Source: Candidatus Methylomirabilis sp. | GTDB taxonomy: Bacteria > DYJV01 | Direction: 5' to 3' | Assembly (NCBI GenBank): GCA_020722945.1 | Contig: DYJV01000003.1 | Span: forward strand, 1-64,000 | Length of the DNA: 64,000 bases | Shown here: positions 18,923 through 29,056 of the stretch, in pieces | How the letters are laid out: every line of letters begins with the position of its first letter | Position numbering within the stretch: position 1 is the stretch's first letter | Made by a program: the position numbers and the translations under genes | The notes under the pieces: generated by a model | Seen by the model: only the letters and a program-made list of their open reading frames with translations | What the model was told of the DNA's origin: nothing | Databases searched by the model: none

Positions 18923-19750
18923 ATGACCCGTATAACCTTATTTTTACTATTTATATTCACATTCAGTAGCTGTAGCAGCTCATTTTTGGATAGGATCAAT
19001 CCAAATATAGTTGCAAAAGTTGATAATGATCGCATTAAACTTAGCGAAATTAAAAAAAAGATAAATAAGGATAATGAGGGTTCAGACATCACCAAACCTC
19101 TAATTCTATTTTACATAAAGGAGAGAATTAACGAAATAATAATTGAAAATGAATTTAAGAAACTAAAATTTACAATTGAAGATTCTGACAGAGCTGATCT
19201 CGATATCTTCTCTAAACTGAATAAAGAGGAGCTTGAAAAGATCATAATCTTCAAAAAAGTCAAAAATTATATCGTTAGAAAGATAACACCACCTACCGAG
19301 AAAGAGTGTATGAAGTATTACAACGATCACATAAAAGATTACGAACAGGGTGAGCAGATAATTACAAAATATATAGTTACCAATGACGAAACCATCGCTA
19401 ACGAAGTTTATAAGGTGACCAAAACTTCAGGTTTAGACAAGGCTCTAAAAGATAAGAATCTCAATTATAGTTTTAAAGGTCTAATAAAAGTTGAAAATAT
19501 TCCTGATGAAATTAAAAAACAGATCAATTACCAAAAAGAGAATTCAACTTGGTTTCTAAAAACATCAGGAGATTATTTTTACATAATATATATAGAAAAA
19601 TATTACTCAAAAGTTATACCTTTCGAACAACTCAAAGAGAAAATCAACAGAACACTACTTGATGATAAGCAGAATAAATATTTTAAACTTTGGCTCAAAA
19701 ACCAAATTGATAATTCAAAAGTAATCATTTTTCACAACAAAATAGAGTAA
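18923..19750 (+). CDS. Putative lipoprotein, SurA/PrsA-like chaperone or peptidylprolyl isomerase-related protein
   Basis: N-terminal LFIFTFSSC lipobox; VAKVDNDRIKLSEIKKKI SurA_N-like; PPTEKECMKYYNDHIKDY. Confidence 0.6.
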   Translation: MTRITLFLLFIFTFSSCSSSFLDRINPNIVAKVDNDRIKLSEIKKKINKDNEGSDITKPLILFYIKERINEIIIENEFKKLKFTIEDSDRADLDIFSKLNKEELEKIIIFKKVKNYIVRKITPPTEKECMKYYNDHIKDYEQGEQIITKYIVTNDETIANEVYKVTKTSGLDKALKDKNLNYSFKGLIKVENIPDEIKKQINYQKENSTWFLKTSGDYFYIIYIEKYYSKVIPFEQLKEKINRTLLDDKQNKYFKLWLKNQIDNSKVIIFHNKIE

Positions 19751-19759
19751 ATTTAATTT

Positions 19760-20752
19760 ATGAGACAAATTGGAATTACTACAACTGTTCCGATCGAAAT
19801 AATTTACGCATCAGGTGCAGTTCCGATAGATCTAAATAATCTTTTTATTACTTACAGTGACCCACAAACTCTTGTAAATATCGCCGAAAACAAAGGATTC
19901 CCAAGGACTACATGCACTTGGATAAAAGGGCTATACTCAATAGCAATGCTAAAAGGGATAAAAGAGATAATTACTGTTCTTGAAGGGGATTGCTCTAATA
20001 CTCATGCACTCTCTGAAATATGGCAGCAGGAAGGTATAACAACTATCCCATTCTCGTTCCCATACAATAAAGATTTAATTTTTTTTAAACACAACTTTAA
20101 TTTTTTACAAGATTACTTTAAAGTTACCACAAAAGATATCTACAATACAAAAGGTGAACTTGACAAGATAAGAGATAAATTGCAAATTATCGATACAATG
20201 ACATACAGAGAAAATATTGTATCAGGTTTTGAAAATCATCTATTTCTGGTCAGCAGTTCAGATTTTTTATCTGATCCTAATCTTTTTGAAGGTAAGATAG
20301 ATAATCTCCTTTACGATTTAAAACATAGGGAGCCTTTTCGGGAGAGAGTCCGTCTCGGGTTGATCGGGGTTCCACCCATAATATTAAACATTTACCAAGA
20401 GATAGAGAGACTTGGTGCAAGAGTTGTTTTCAACGAAATCCAACTCCAGTTTGCAATGCTGAATAATTGTCAAGACATATATGAGCAATACCTTCAATAC
20501 ACATACCCTTATTCAGTATTTGGCAGAATAGAGAACATAAAAAAAGAGATAGCAATAAGGAATTTAGATGGGATTATACACTATACTCAATCTTTCTGTT
20601 TCAGGAATATTCAGGATCAGATATTCAAAAAGATGATAAATATCCCAATACTTACACTTGAAGGGGATAAACCTGAACCTCTCGATCAGAGGAACAAAAT
20701 TAGGCTTGAAAGTTTTATAGATATGCTTATGATAAAAAAAGAGAGAAGATAA
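19760..20752 (+). CDS. 2-hydroxyacyl-CoA dehydratase family protein (HgdB/COG1775-like)
   Basis: [27 protein letters not shown]; conserved cysteines in [28 protein letters not shown]. Confidence 0.85.
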   Translation: MRQIGITTTVPIEIIYASGAVPIDLNNLFITYSDPQTLVNIAENKGFPRTTCTWIKGLYSIAMLKGIKEIITVLEGDCSNTHALSEIWQQEGITTIPFSFPYNKDLIFFKHNFNFLQDYFKVTTKDIYNTKGELDKIRDKLQIIDTMTYRENIVSGFENHLFLVSSSDFLSDPNLFEGKIDNLLYDLKHREPFRERVRLGLIGVPPIILNIYQEIERLGARVVFNEIQLQFAMLNNCQDIYEQYLQYTYPYSVFGRIENIKKEIAIRNLDGIIHYTQSFCFRNIQDQIFKKMINIPILTLEGDKPEPLDQRNKIRLESFIDMLMIKKERR

Positions 20753-20778
20753 AATATCAAATTTATAAGGAGTTAGGT

Positions 20779-22059
20779 ATGCTTGATGTCAAATTTATCA
20801 GACAAAATATCGAAAAAGTTGAAGAGATGCTACAAAATAGAAATACAAAAGTGAATCTAATCGAATTTAAGGATCTTGAAGAGAAGCGTAGAAAGCTTAT
20901 TACCGAAGGTGAAACCTTAAAAGCGGATAAAAACAGAAGAAGCAAAGAGATAGCAGAGTCTAAAAAACAGGGTTTAATAGATGACAATCTTATAAAAGAT
21001 CTGCAAATTATATCAGACAGAATTAAAATCGTTGACAATGAATTAAAAGATATAGAGGATAAATTTGAATTTATATCCCTCAACATCCCTAATATGCTGC
21101 ATAGCTCAGTCCCTATTGGTAAAGATGAAAGCAGCAATACTGTTTACAAAACTTTTGGGCAACCTCACAAATTCAATTTCACTGCAAAACCACACTGGGA
21201 TATTGCAGAGAAATTGGGTATTATTGATTTTGAAAGAGCAACCAAGATTACAGGTTCAAGATTTTCACTCTACTTTGGCAACGGAGCAAAACTTGAAAGA
21301 GCTATAATAAACTTTATGCTCGATCTCCATACCACAAAACATGGCTACAAAGAGGTTTTACCACCATTTATGGTAAATAGGCAAACTATGACAGGCACAG
21401 GACAGCTTCCAAAATTTGAAGATGATCTATTTAGAATTGACTCTGTTGATTACTTCCTTATCCCCACAGCAGAAGTCCCAGTTACAAATATCTACGCAGA
21501 TGAAATATTATCAGAAGATGAACTCCCTATATATTTTACAGCATACACACCATGCTTCAGAAAAGAAGCAGGCTCTTATGGTAAAGATACAAAAGGTTTA
21601 ATCAGACAACATCAATTTAATAAAGTAGAGTTAGTCAAATTTTCAAAACCGGAAGATTCATACGAAGAGCTTGAGAAACTTCTACTCAATGCAGAAGAGG
21701 TGTTGAAGTTGTTGAATATCCCTTACAGAGTTGTAACTCTTTGCAGCGGAGATACCGGGTTCTCCTCCGCCAAAACTTACGACATAGAGGTATGGTTACC
21801 GGGTCAAGATTGTTATAGGGAGATATCTTCATGTTCAAATTTTGAAGATTTTCAGGCAAGGAGAGCAAAAATAAGATTCAAAAAGAAAGGTCAAAAAGGA
21901 ACTGAGTTTGTCCATACTTTAAATGGGTCGGGACTTGCAGTAGGGAGAACTTTGGTTGCTATTCTTGAAAATTACCAACAAGAAGATGGCTCTGTTGTAA
22001 TACCTGAAGTTTTGAGAAAATATATGGACAACAAAGATATAATAAGAGGGGTTGTATGA
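20779..22059 (+). CDS. serS: Serine--tRNA ligase
   Basis: [19 protein letters not shown]-terminal coiled coil; [43 protein letters not shown]. Confidence 0.98.
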   Translation: MLDVKFIRQNIEKVEEMLQNRNTKVNLIEFKDLEEKRRKLITEGETLKADKNRRSKEIAESKKQGLIDDNLIKDLQIISDRIKIVDNELKDIEDKFEFISLNIPNMLHSSVPIGKDESSNTVYKTFGQPHKFNFTAKPHWDIAEKLGIIDFERATKITGSRFSLYFGNGAKLERAIINFMLDLHTTKHGYKEVLPPFMVNRQTMTGTGQLPKFEDDLFRIDSVDYFLIPTAEVPVTNIYADEILSEDELPIYFTAYTPCFRKEAGSYGKDTKGLIRQHQFNKVELVKFSKPEDSYEELEKLLLNAEEVLKLLNIPYRVVTLCSGDTGFSSAKTYDIEVWLPGQDCYREISSCSNFEDFQARRAKIRFKKKGQKGTEFVHTLNGSGLAVGRTLVAILENYQQEDGSVVIPEVLRKYMDNKDIIRGVV

Positions 22060-22685
22060 TCGCTCAATATCTCACAGAAATATCTTTACTCCTAATTCCT
22101 GTTCTTGTGGCAGTTACAATTCATGAAACCGCTCATGGATATGCGGCATATTTTAGTGGGGATATGACCCCTAAATATGCTGGACGCTTGTCACTCAATC
22201 CACTCAAACATCTTGATCCAGTAGGAAGCATTGTGTTTTTAATTACAAGAATGATAGGATGGGCCAAACCTGTCCCTATAAATCCCAATAACTTCAAAAA
22301 TCTAAAAAGAGATACAGTAATTGTATCACTTGCAGGTCCACTTTCAAATATGGCACTTGCAGTAATATTTGCTTTTTTACTTAAAGGATTGACTCTTTTT
22401 CCTATTGGTTCAACATTTATCTACTATAAGATAATGGTTCCAATTGCCATAATATGTAAGCTTGCAGTCCAGATAAATATAGCTTTTGCTCTGTTTAATC
22501 TGATACCAATACCACCACTTGATGGGAGTAAGGTTTTATACGAGATACTCCCTTATAATCTTGCTTTTCAATACCAGAAACTTGAACCTTATGGATTTAT
22601 TATAATATTGGTGCTACTGATTGCAAATGTTTTTGACTACACATTATGGCCGATTGTAAGATTTTTTACTGGAGTGTTACTGTGA
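22056..22685 (+). CDS. Site-2 protease family (M50) membrane metallopeptidase
   Basis: [17 protein letters not shown] HExxH motif; [20 protein letters not shown]. Confidence 0.95.
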   Translation: MIAQYLTEISLLLIPVLVAVTIHETAHGYAAYFSGDMTPKYAGRLSLNPLKHLDPVGSIVFLITRMIGWAKPVPINPNNFKNLKRDTVIVSLAGPLSNMALAVIFAFLLKGLTLFPIGSTFIYYKIMVPIAIICKLAVQINIAFALFNLIPIPPLDGSKVLYEILPYNLAFQYQKLEPYGFIIILVLLIANVFDYTLWPIVRFFTGVLL

Positions 22686-24181
22686 AAACATTAATGATAC
22701 AGGGGACTGGCTCAAGTGTTGGCAAAAGCGTTATTGCAGCTGGGCTATGTAAAATATTTTCTGACCTTGGGTATAAGGTTACCCCTTTTAAATCTCAAAA
22801 CATGGCTCTTAACTCCTTTATAACAAAAGATGGTAAAGAGATGGGACGGGCACAGGTTGTTCAAGCAGAAGCAGCAGGTATAGAACCTCACTCTGACATG
22901 AATCCTATCCTGATCAAGCCAAATAGTGATACCGGTGCACAGATAATAATACATGGTAAAGTATATGGGAATATGAGTGCAAAGGATTATCATTCATTTA
23001 AAAAAGAGGCCAAAAATTTTGTAATTGAGAGTTTTAATAGGCTGAAAAAAAATTTTGATATAATGATTATAGAGGGTGCAGGTAGCCCTGCAGAGATCAA
23101 TCTTATGGATAATGATATTGTAAATATGGGAATGGCTGAAATTGCAGATGCACCTGTAATCCTTGCAGGTGATATTGACAAAGGGGGAGTTTTTGCATCT
23201 CTTGTAGGGACAATAGAGTTACTGCCAGATATCCACAAAAATAGAGTAAAAGCTTTTCTAATAAATAAATTCAGGGGTGATAAAACTCTTTTACAACCCG
23301 GTCTTGACTCAATAACATCAAGGACAAATATCCCTTTTATCGGAGTTATCCCATATATGAAGGATCTTTATATCCAAGAGGAGGATGGTGTTGTTGTTGA
23401 AAACTATCTAAAAAATGAGATAAATTTAAAAAGTATAAAGGTTGCAATTCTGAAACTCCCTCATATATCAAACTTTACAGATTTTGATGCTTTCAGCAAA
23501 GAACCTGATGTTTCAACAAAATATATTGAAATAGGTGACTCACTTGAACAATTTGACATACTTATAATTCCGGGGAGTAAAAATACAATAGAGGATCTCA
23601 GCCTGTTCAGGAGTAAAAATTTTATACCCGTGATAGAAGAGTTTGTTAGTCATGGGAAAACATTAATTGGAGTGTGTGGAGGCTTTCAAATGCTGGGTCT
23701 TAAAATATTTGATCCATATCATGTTGAAAGCAATTTAGATAATATTAATGGACTTGGATTCCTCAAATTCACTACAACTATGGAGAGAGAGAAAACTACA
23801 AAACAGGTCAAAGTTCGAACCAACAATCTAAATAATTACTTTGCTGTTGAAGATATTTTGGAAGGTTATGAGATACATATGGGTAAAAATGATTGTTTTG
23901 AAAAAAATTTTATTTTTAAAAATATTGATGATAATTCAGAAGATGGATTATTTAGTGAAAATGGAAATATCTGGGGGACATATATACATGGAATATTTGA
24001 TAATGACTCTTTCAGAAGGAAGATAATAAACTCTGTAAGGGTGAGAAAAGGTCTAAAAACTCTTCAGAAAGATGAAGCATTAAAGTATGCTTCTATGAAA
24101 AAAAGTGGGTTTGAAAAACTTGCATTATGTATAAAAGAGAATATTGATATTAAAATGCTTAACAATATCATATTTAAATAA
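22682..24181 (+). CDS. cobQ: Cobyric acid synthase
   Basis: GTG start overlapping the previous stop; [69 protein letters not shown]. Confidence 0.96.
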   Translation: MKTLMIQGTGSSVGKSVIAAGLCKIFSDLGYKVTPFKSQNMALNSFITKDGKEMGRAQVVQAEAAGIEPHSDMNPILIKPNSDTGAQIIIHGKVYGNMSAKDYHSFKKEAKNFVIESFNRLKKNFDIMIIEGAGSPAEINLMDNDIVNMGMAEIADAPVILAGDIDKGGVFASLVGTIELLPDIHKNRVKAFLINKFRGDKTLLQPGLDSITSRTNIPFIGVIPYMKDLYIQEEDGVVVENYLKNEINLKSIKVAILKLPHISNFTDFDAFSKEPDVSTKYIEIGDSLEQFDILIIPGSKNTIEDLSLFRSKNFIPVIEEFVSHGKTLIGVCGGFQMLGLKIFDPYHVESNLDNINGLGFLKFTTTMEREKTTKQVKVRTNNLNNYFAVEDILEGYEIHMGKNDCFEKNFIFKNIDDNSEDGLFSENGNIWGTYIHGIFDNDSFRRKIINSVRVRKGLKTLQKDEALKYASMKKSGFEKLALCIKENIDIKMLNNIIFK

Positions 24182-24206
24182 AGTAAGGGGGGTTACCCCT
24201 CACCTT

Positions 24207-24764
24207 TTAAAATTTTTTTACACCATAACTATCTTTATAGATGAATTCAGAGATATCTTTTCTTGGTGGACATTTTGAATCAGCCGCTGGATAACCAATA
24301 GGTGTCATCGCAACAACAGCAATATTTTCAGGAAGATTAAGTATTTTCCCAGCTTGTTCAGCATCAAACAGACCTAATATAACTGTCCCCAGCCCCATAC
24401 TATGTGCAGCAAGGCATAAAGTCTGCATAGCTATTCCAGCATCATACATATACCAATTGTCTCCCTTATTGGTCATAGGTTCACCCTTTTTAAAACCTGA
24501 TTTACCTTTAATCCCAAGCTCAACTATCATAATAGGTGCCTCAGAACATGCCTTTCTTGCAGGATTACCTTCAGGCATACTATTTATAAGCTTATCTTTT
24601 ATATGTTTGTCTGTAACAAGAACAAATTCCCATACTTGAGTATTTGCCCATGATGGAGACATTTTTACAAGGTTAAATAGCTCTTTAAGGGTCTGTTCGG
24701 AAACTAAATCACTTTTATAACTCCTTATACTTCTTCTTGATAAAATAGCTTCTTTCAAATCCAT
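24207..24764 (-). CDS. Nitroreductase family protein
   Basis: MDLKEAILSRRSIRSYKSDLVSEQTLKELFNLVKMSPSWANTQVWEFVLVTD. Confidence 0.92.
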   Translation of the reverse strand: MDLKEAILSRRSIRSYKSDLVSEQTLKELFNLVKMSPSWANTQVWEFVLVTDKHIKDKLINSMPEGNPARKACSEAPIMIVELGIKGKSGFKKGEPMTNKGDNWYMYDAGIAMQTLCLAAHSMGLGTVILGLFDAEQAGKILNLPENIAVVAMTPIGYPAADSKCPPRKDISEFIYKDSYGVKKF

Positions 24765-24792
24765 ACTTGATCCTCCTCAAAAATTATAAATA

Positions 24793-26694
24793 TTAATTTT
24801 TATTTGATTTTTTACTATCAACTTCTTTATCCATGTAGATAGATTTGAAAAGCCATTCGTAATAATTATCCCTAAACTCTCTATAAGAGTCAAGTATTGT
24901 AACTATGTTGTTGGAAATTTTATTTTCAGATATTTTGAAAAAGTTCTTTTGATCAACTTTTTGCCTATTAATCTTGATATATTCAGAGATATATTCTACT
25001 GTCTTCATAAAAGGATTTATAGAATCAGAGAAAATCAATCTTGAAAATCTTGCAGGGTGAGTCCATTTGAAAAATTCTGCAGTATATTCGTTGCAGAAAG
25101 GTTTTATGAATGGTCTCATATAGTTTTCATAAAAATATTTATTTGCTTTGGATATAAAATTAACATACTCAAAATCCTCTTTATCGTAATCTAACTTTAT
25201 ATCTTCAAGATTTTTCTCTATAAATTCAACTTCAAATTGAGCTTCTGAAATGTTTTTATTGAATGTTTCACTCTTTATCTTCATTTCATACAAGCCAGGG
25301 GCAAGGTTTCTTATATTTTCGATATTTTCAATTATAGCTCTATGCTCTCTATTTGCCACCTTACCTGAAACAAAGATTCCGAGATGTCCTATATCAGGAT
25401 GTATAAGATAAATTATTCTCTGCCCATTATTTTTAAGGTCTTCAGTAGTCTTATAAACTTCACTTATCCACTGTAAACCCTGCTCTGGAGGCGATATATT
25501 GTCACCCTCTGATGCAAATATCACAAAAGGTTCTTTTATTTTTCTCAAATCTATCTTTTCACCAAGTGGTGAAAGCATCTCACCCTTTTCAAGCTTGTTG
25601 CCAATAAAGAGATTATTTACGATAGCAACAATTTCACTCTCAGTAAAGAAATAGAATCCTGTCCACCATTTTTCAAATTCGAGGTAACGAGAATCCTCTT
25701 TATCAACATTATGAAAAACATTAAACTCTTTCTTCCAAAATGTATTTGCAGGATTTAACATTTCAAAATTATAAACAAGCCATGCTCCATCAAATATGCC
25801 ATTACTTAAATCTGAAATAAGCATTGAGAGCCATACTCCACCTGTCAATCCACCTGTAACTCTCATCGGATTGATTTTATCCCTACCAGCCCAGTAAGAT
25901 AAAGGAGTCCCATTGATAACAAGAGGACCCGTAAGATCAGGTCTCGTTGCAGCAATCATTGAAACGATCCAGCCTGCCTGACAATTTGCATAAATAACTG
26001 GTGGATTATCAGGGTGTAAATCGTGCATTATATCAATGAATGTAAGGAGAGCCAATCCAACATCATCAAGAGTCTGACCGGGACAAGGCTCTGGAAAGAA
26101 ACCTACTAAATAACATTGATGCCCCTCTTGCATTGCTATACCAGCTTCTGAATCTTTCTTAAAAGCACCAATCCCAGGTCCATGCCCTGCTCTTGGATCA
26201 AATATCATAATAGGTCTTTTATTAGGGTCTATTTCAACACCCTTGTCAGGAAGAATTTTGTAGAGGATAAAATTTGCTGGTCTTTCAAATCCTCTTGCAT
26301 CCATAATCTCTTCATATTTGAAGTTAACAAGTGGTGGCATACCTTTTTGGTAATGATCAAGCATTATATTACCACGCTTTCTTAGAACATCAATAAAGAG
26401 AATGTATCTCTGACAATAATCAACAAAATAGTTAATAAACTCAATATAGTTATCAAAAATATCTTTAAATGAATCTGTAGAAATTTTGACATAATAATCT
26501 CTTAAAATTTTATCATTAAGAGGATTTTTGTCAATCTTATCAAGTAATAGTGCAACATCAGAAGGATTTTTGTAATCAATCTTTAGTTGTTTAAAAAGAT
26601 CCTCAAAAAAATTGAGAAATTTCTTGTTGTTCGGTGAAAATAACTTATCTCCTATCTGAAACGGATTTAACTTGATAATTTCATTATTCAGCAT
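24793..26694 (-). CDS. DUF3141-type alpha/beta hydrolase, polyhydroxyalkanoate synthase-related
   Basis: MIFDPRAGHGPGIGAFKKDSEAG; VIYANCQAGWIVSMIAATRPDLTGPLVINGTPLSYWAG; FASEGDNISPPEQGLQWI; HPDIGHLGIFVSG. Confidence 0.85.
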   Translation of the reverse strand: MLNNEIIKLNPFQIGDKLFSPNNKKFLNFFEDLFKQLKIDYKNPSDVALLLDKIDKNPLNDKILRDYYVKISTDSFKDIFDNYIEFINYFVDYCQRYILFIDVLRKRGNIMLDHYQKGMPPLVNFKYEEIMDARGFERPANFILYKILPDKGVEIDPNKRPIMIFDPRAGHGPGIGAFKKDSEAGIAMQEGHQCYLVGFFPEPCPGQTLDDVGLALLTFIDIMHDLHPDNPPVIYANCQAGWIVSMIAATRPDLTGPLVINGTPLSYWAGRDKINPMRVTGGLTGGVWLSMLISDLSNGIFDGAWLVYNFEMLNPANTFWKKEFNVFHNVDKEDSRYLEFEKWWTGFYFFTESEIVAIVNNLFIGNKLEKGEMLSPLGEKIDLRKIKEPFVIFASEGDNISPPEQGLQWISEVYKTTEDLKNNGQRIIYLIHPDIGHLGIFVSGKVANREHRAIIENIENIRNLAPGLYEMKIKSETFNKNISEAQFEVEFIEKNLEDIKLDYDKEDFEYVNFISKANKYFYENYMRPFIKPFCNEYTAEFFKWTHPARFSRLIFSDSINPFMKTVEYISEYIKINRQKVDQKNFFKISENKISNNIVTILDSYREFRDNYYEWLFKSIYMDKEVDSKKSNKN

Positions 26695-26703
26695 GTAACC
26701 CTC

Positions 26704-26994
26704 TTATTTTTTATTTGTTGTTTTGTCATCTAAAGAAACACTCTTCTGATATACAGAATCAATATACTCCAAACCTTTTAATACCATATTTTTGTAATCA
26801 CTCAGAGCCATTTCAGAATTTTTTATCCACTCTTTGTAAACCTTTAATAAATTTTCTCTATATACTTCAGGCTGTTTCTGAATAAATATCTCTACAAATT
26901 TTAACTGCTGTTTGTTTATTAGGTTGAAGTTGTCCATGGATAAAGAGTAGAATAGTTTTATATTTTTAAAAAAGTTTTCATCATAGTTCATCAT
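26704..26994 (-). CDS. Small phasin-like protein, tandem paralogue 1
   Basis: 96 aa; ..FFKNIKLFYSLSMDNFNLINKQQLKFVEIFIQ..LLKVYKEWIKNSEMALSDYKNMVLKGLEYI..; homologous to the next three ORFs; position in the PHA locus. Confidence 0.75.
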   Translation of the reverse strand: MMNYDENFFKNIKLFYSLSMDNFNLINKQQLKFVEIFIQKQPEVYRENLLKVYKEWIKNSEMALSDYKNMVLKGLEYIDSVYQKSVSLDDKTTNKK

Positions 26995-27077
26995 AAACCT
27001 CCTAATATCTTAATAAAGGATATAAAGTAGAAATTTTATACCCACATATTCAATTAAAAATATCTGTTAGTCGTTCA

Positions 27078-27350
27078 CTACCTGTTAACATCAGAAATTG
27101 CTTTCTGGTATACAAAATCAATATACTCCAAACCTTTTATTACCATATTTTCATAATCTGTGAGTGCTAACTCAGAATTTTCTATCCACTCTTTGTATAT
27201 TTTGAGTAATCTCTCCCTATCCTTTTCAGGCTGCTCTTGAATAAATAGCTCTACAAATTTTAGCTCTTGTCTATTTATGAGATTGAAGTTATCCATAGAA
27301 AGAGCATAAAATGACTTTCTGTTCATAAAGAAGTTTTTGTCATTGTTCAT
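27078..27350 (-). CDS. Small phasin-like protein, tandem paralogue 2
   Basis: 90 aa; FYALSMDNFNLINRQELKFVELFIQEQPEKDRERLLKIYKEWIENSELALTDYENMVIKGLEYI. Confidence 0.75.
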   Translation of the reverse strand: MNNDKNFFMNRKSFYALSMDNFNLINRQELKFVELFIQEQPEKDRERLLKIYKEWIENSELALTDYENMVIKGLEYIDFVYQKAISDVNR

Positions 27351-27434
27351 ATTTAACCTCCTTAAATTAGAGTTAATATGATATTCAATAAACTTCTTAT
27401 AAATAAAAAATTGTCAAATATCAGGTAAAATAGA

Positions 27435-27704
27435 CTATTTTTGTTTATCTACTGCTTTTTTATAAGAAGTCTCTATGTAGTCCAAACCTTTTAGAACCAT
27501 ATTTTTGTAATCATTAAGTGCTATTTCAGAATTTTTTGTCCACTCCTGATAAATTTTTAATAAGTTGTCTTTGTAAGCATCAGGCTGAGTCTTTATAAAA
27601 AATTCGACCATCTGCTCCTGCTGCTTATTTATAAGATTAAAATTGTCGAGTGTAAGGTTGTAGTAATTCTTGATATTGTTAAAAAAATTGTCGTTGATCT
27701 CCAT
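27435..27704 (-). CDS. Small phasin-like protein, tandem paralogue 3
   Basis: 89 aa; YYNLTLDNFNLINKQQEQMVEFFIKTQPDAYKDNLLKIYQEWTKNSEIALNDYKNMVLKGLDYI. Confidence 0.75.
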   Translation of the reverse strand: MEINDNFFNNIKNYYNLTLDNFNLINKQQEQMVEFFIKTQPDAYKDNLLKIYQEWTKNSEIALNDYKNMVLKGLDYIETSYKKAVDKQK

Positions 27705-27721
27705 ACTCGTCTCCTTATTTA

Positions 27722-27982
27722 TTAAACTTTCATGTTTTTTGTAAATACTTCATTAAGATTGTCTAAACCTTTTAGAACAACATCTTTAAACATATCCAAA
27801 CCCTTTTCAGTAGAAGTTACCCATTCGTTGTAAACTGACATCATATAATCTGAATTTGGGACTTTACTGTTCTTAAGCATCATTTCAAAAATATTTTTCT
27901 GCTGCTCTGTAAGCATTTTAAAATTTTCAAAAGCCAACTCATAAACATTTTTTAAATTAACAAACATATTCTCTGTTCCCAT
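27722..27982 (-). CDS. Small phasin-like protein, divergent tandem paralogue 4
   Basis: 86 aa; VYELAFENFKMLTEQQKNIFEMMLKN..MMSVYNEWVTSTEKGLDMFKDVVLKGLDNL. Confidence 0.72.
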   Translation of the reverse strand: MGTENMFVNLKNVYELAFENFKMLTEQQKNIFEMMLKNSKVPNSDYMMSVYNEWVTSTEKGLDMFKDVVLKGLDNLNEVFTKNMKV

Positions 27983-28000
27983 GTTAAAACCTCCTATTTT

Positions 28001-29053
28001 TTATTTTAAAGAATGCTCAAATATCCATTTCCCCACAGATGGTGCTAACTCTTTCTGAGATTTTGAACTTACATATAATCCTATATGCCCACCCTTAAAC
28101 GATAACATAGTCTTATCTTTTGAAGATACTAAATCGTTTAAAGGTTTTGTAGATGCAGGTGGGACAAGATGATCTTGCTCTGCATATATTGTAAGTAGTG
28201 GCATTGAAATATTTTTTAAATTCACTTTCCTTCCATTTAGAGTAAATTCACCCTTTACAAGCTTATTACCCTGATAAAGATCTTTTAAGAACTTTCTATA
28301 TGCTTCACCTGCTTGTGCAGGACTATCAAATATCCACTTCTCCATTCTTAAAAAATTTTTTATATCTTCAACTGAAGTGGTATCCTTGACAAAATTGTAA
28401 TATTTTTCAAAATTAAGCTGAAAAGGTTTAAGCATCAGATAACCAATATTCATAAAATCACCAGAAACATTACCAGAAGAATCAACTAAGGCATCAATAT
28501 CTATATATTTTGACCATACATTTAGAAGACCATCCTCAACATCAAAATCAACAGGAGTAACCATAGTAACAAGATTTTTTATCTTTTCAGGATATAAAGC
28601 TGAATAGATAACAGAGAACGTCCCACCTTGACAAACACCAAGAAGGTTGATCGCATCAAGTTTATGCTTATCTCTTAGGTAATCAACGCAATTGTTAATA
28701 AACCCATCTATATAGTCTTCCATAGTGAGGTATCTGTCAGCTCTTTCTGGGTATCCCCAATCTATTATATAGATATCTAATCCTTGGTCAAGAAGTCTCT
28801 TTATGAAACTTTTATCAGCTTGAAGATCCATCATATAATATTTGTTGACAAGGGCATATACAATAAGAAGCGGAGGGTGTGGCTTTTGGGAATCTTTGTT
28901 CTGGTCGTAATGATAAAGTTTGACATTACCAAATTCAAGTTCTGTGCTTTTTGGAGTAGGCTGAACATCTATTGTATCAATATTTTTCATATCATTCATA
29001 AGATTAAATAATTTATAGTTGATATCAAGAATATCATTAGTAAAATTAATCAC
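28001..29053 (-). CDS. phaC: Class III poly(3-hydroxyalkanoate) synthase subunit PhaC
   Basis: LLGVCQGGTFSVIYSALYPEKIKNLVTMVTPVDFD lipase-like box with Cys; DWGYPERADRYLTMEDYI; YAEQDHLVPP; GGHIGLYV. Confidence 0.95.
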   Translation of the reverse strand: MINFTNDILDINYKLFNLMNDMKNIDTIDVQPTPKSTELEFGNVKLYHYDQNKDSQKPHPPLLIVYALVNKYYMMDLQADKSFIKRLLDQGLDIYIIDWGYPERADRYLTMEDYIDGFINNCVDYLRDKHKLDAINLLGVCQGGTFSVIYSALYPEKIKNLVTMVTPVDFDVEDGLLNVWSKYIDIDALVDSSGNVSGDFMNIGYLMLKPFQLNFEKYYNFVKDTTSVEDIKNFLRMEKWIFDSPAQAGEAYRKFLKDLYQGNKLVKGEFTLNGRKVNLKNISMPLLTIYAEQDHLVPPASTKPLNDLVSSKDKTMLSFKGGHIGLYVSSKSQKELAPSVGKWIFEHSLK

Positions 29054-29056
29054 TGA

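Noticed and set aside
26995-27434. Spacers between mini-phasin genes as a direct-repeat or CRISPR-like array
   Set aside because: The similarity is confined to the coding paralogues; the two spacers of about 83 bp do not match each other by eye.
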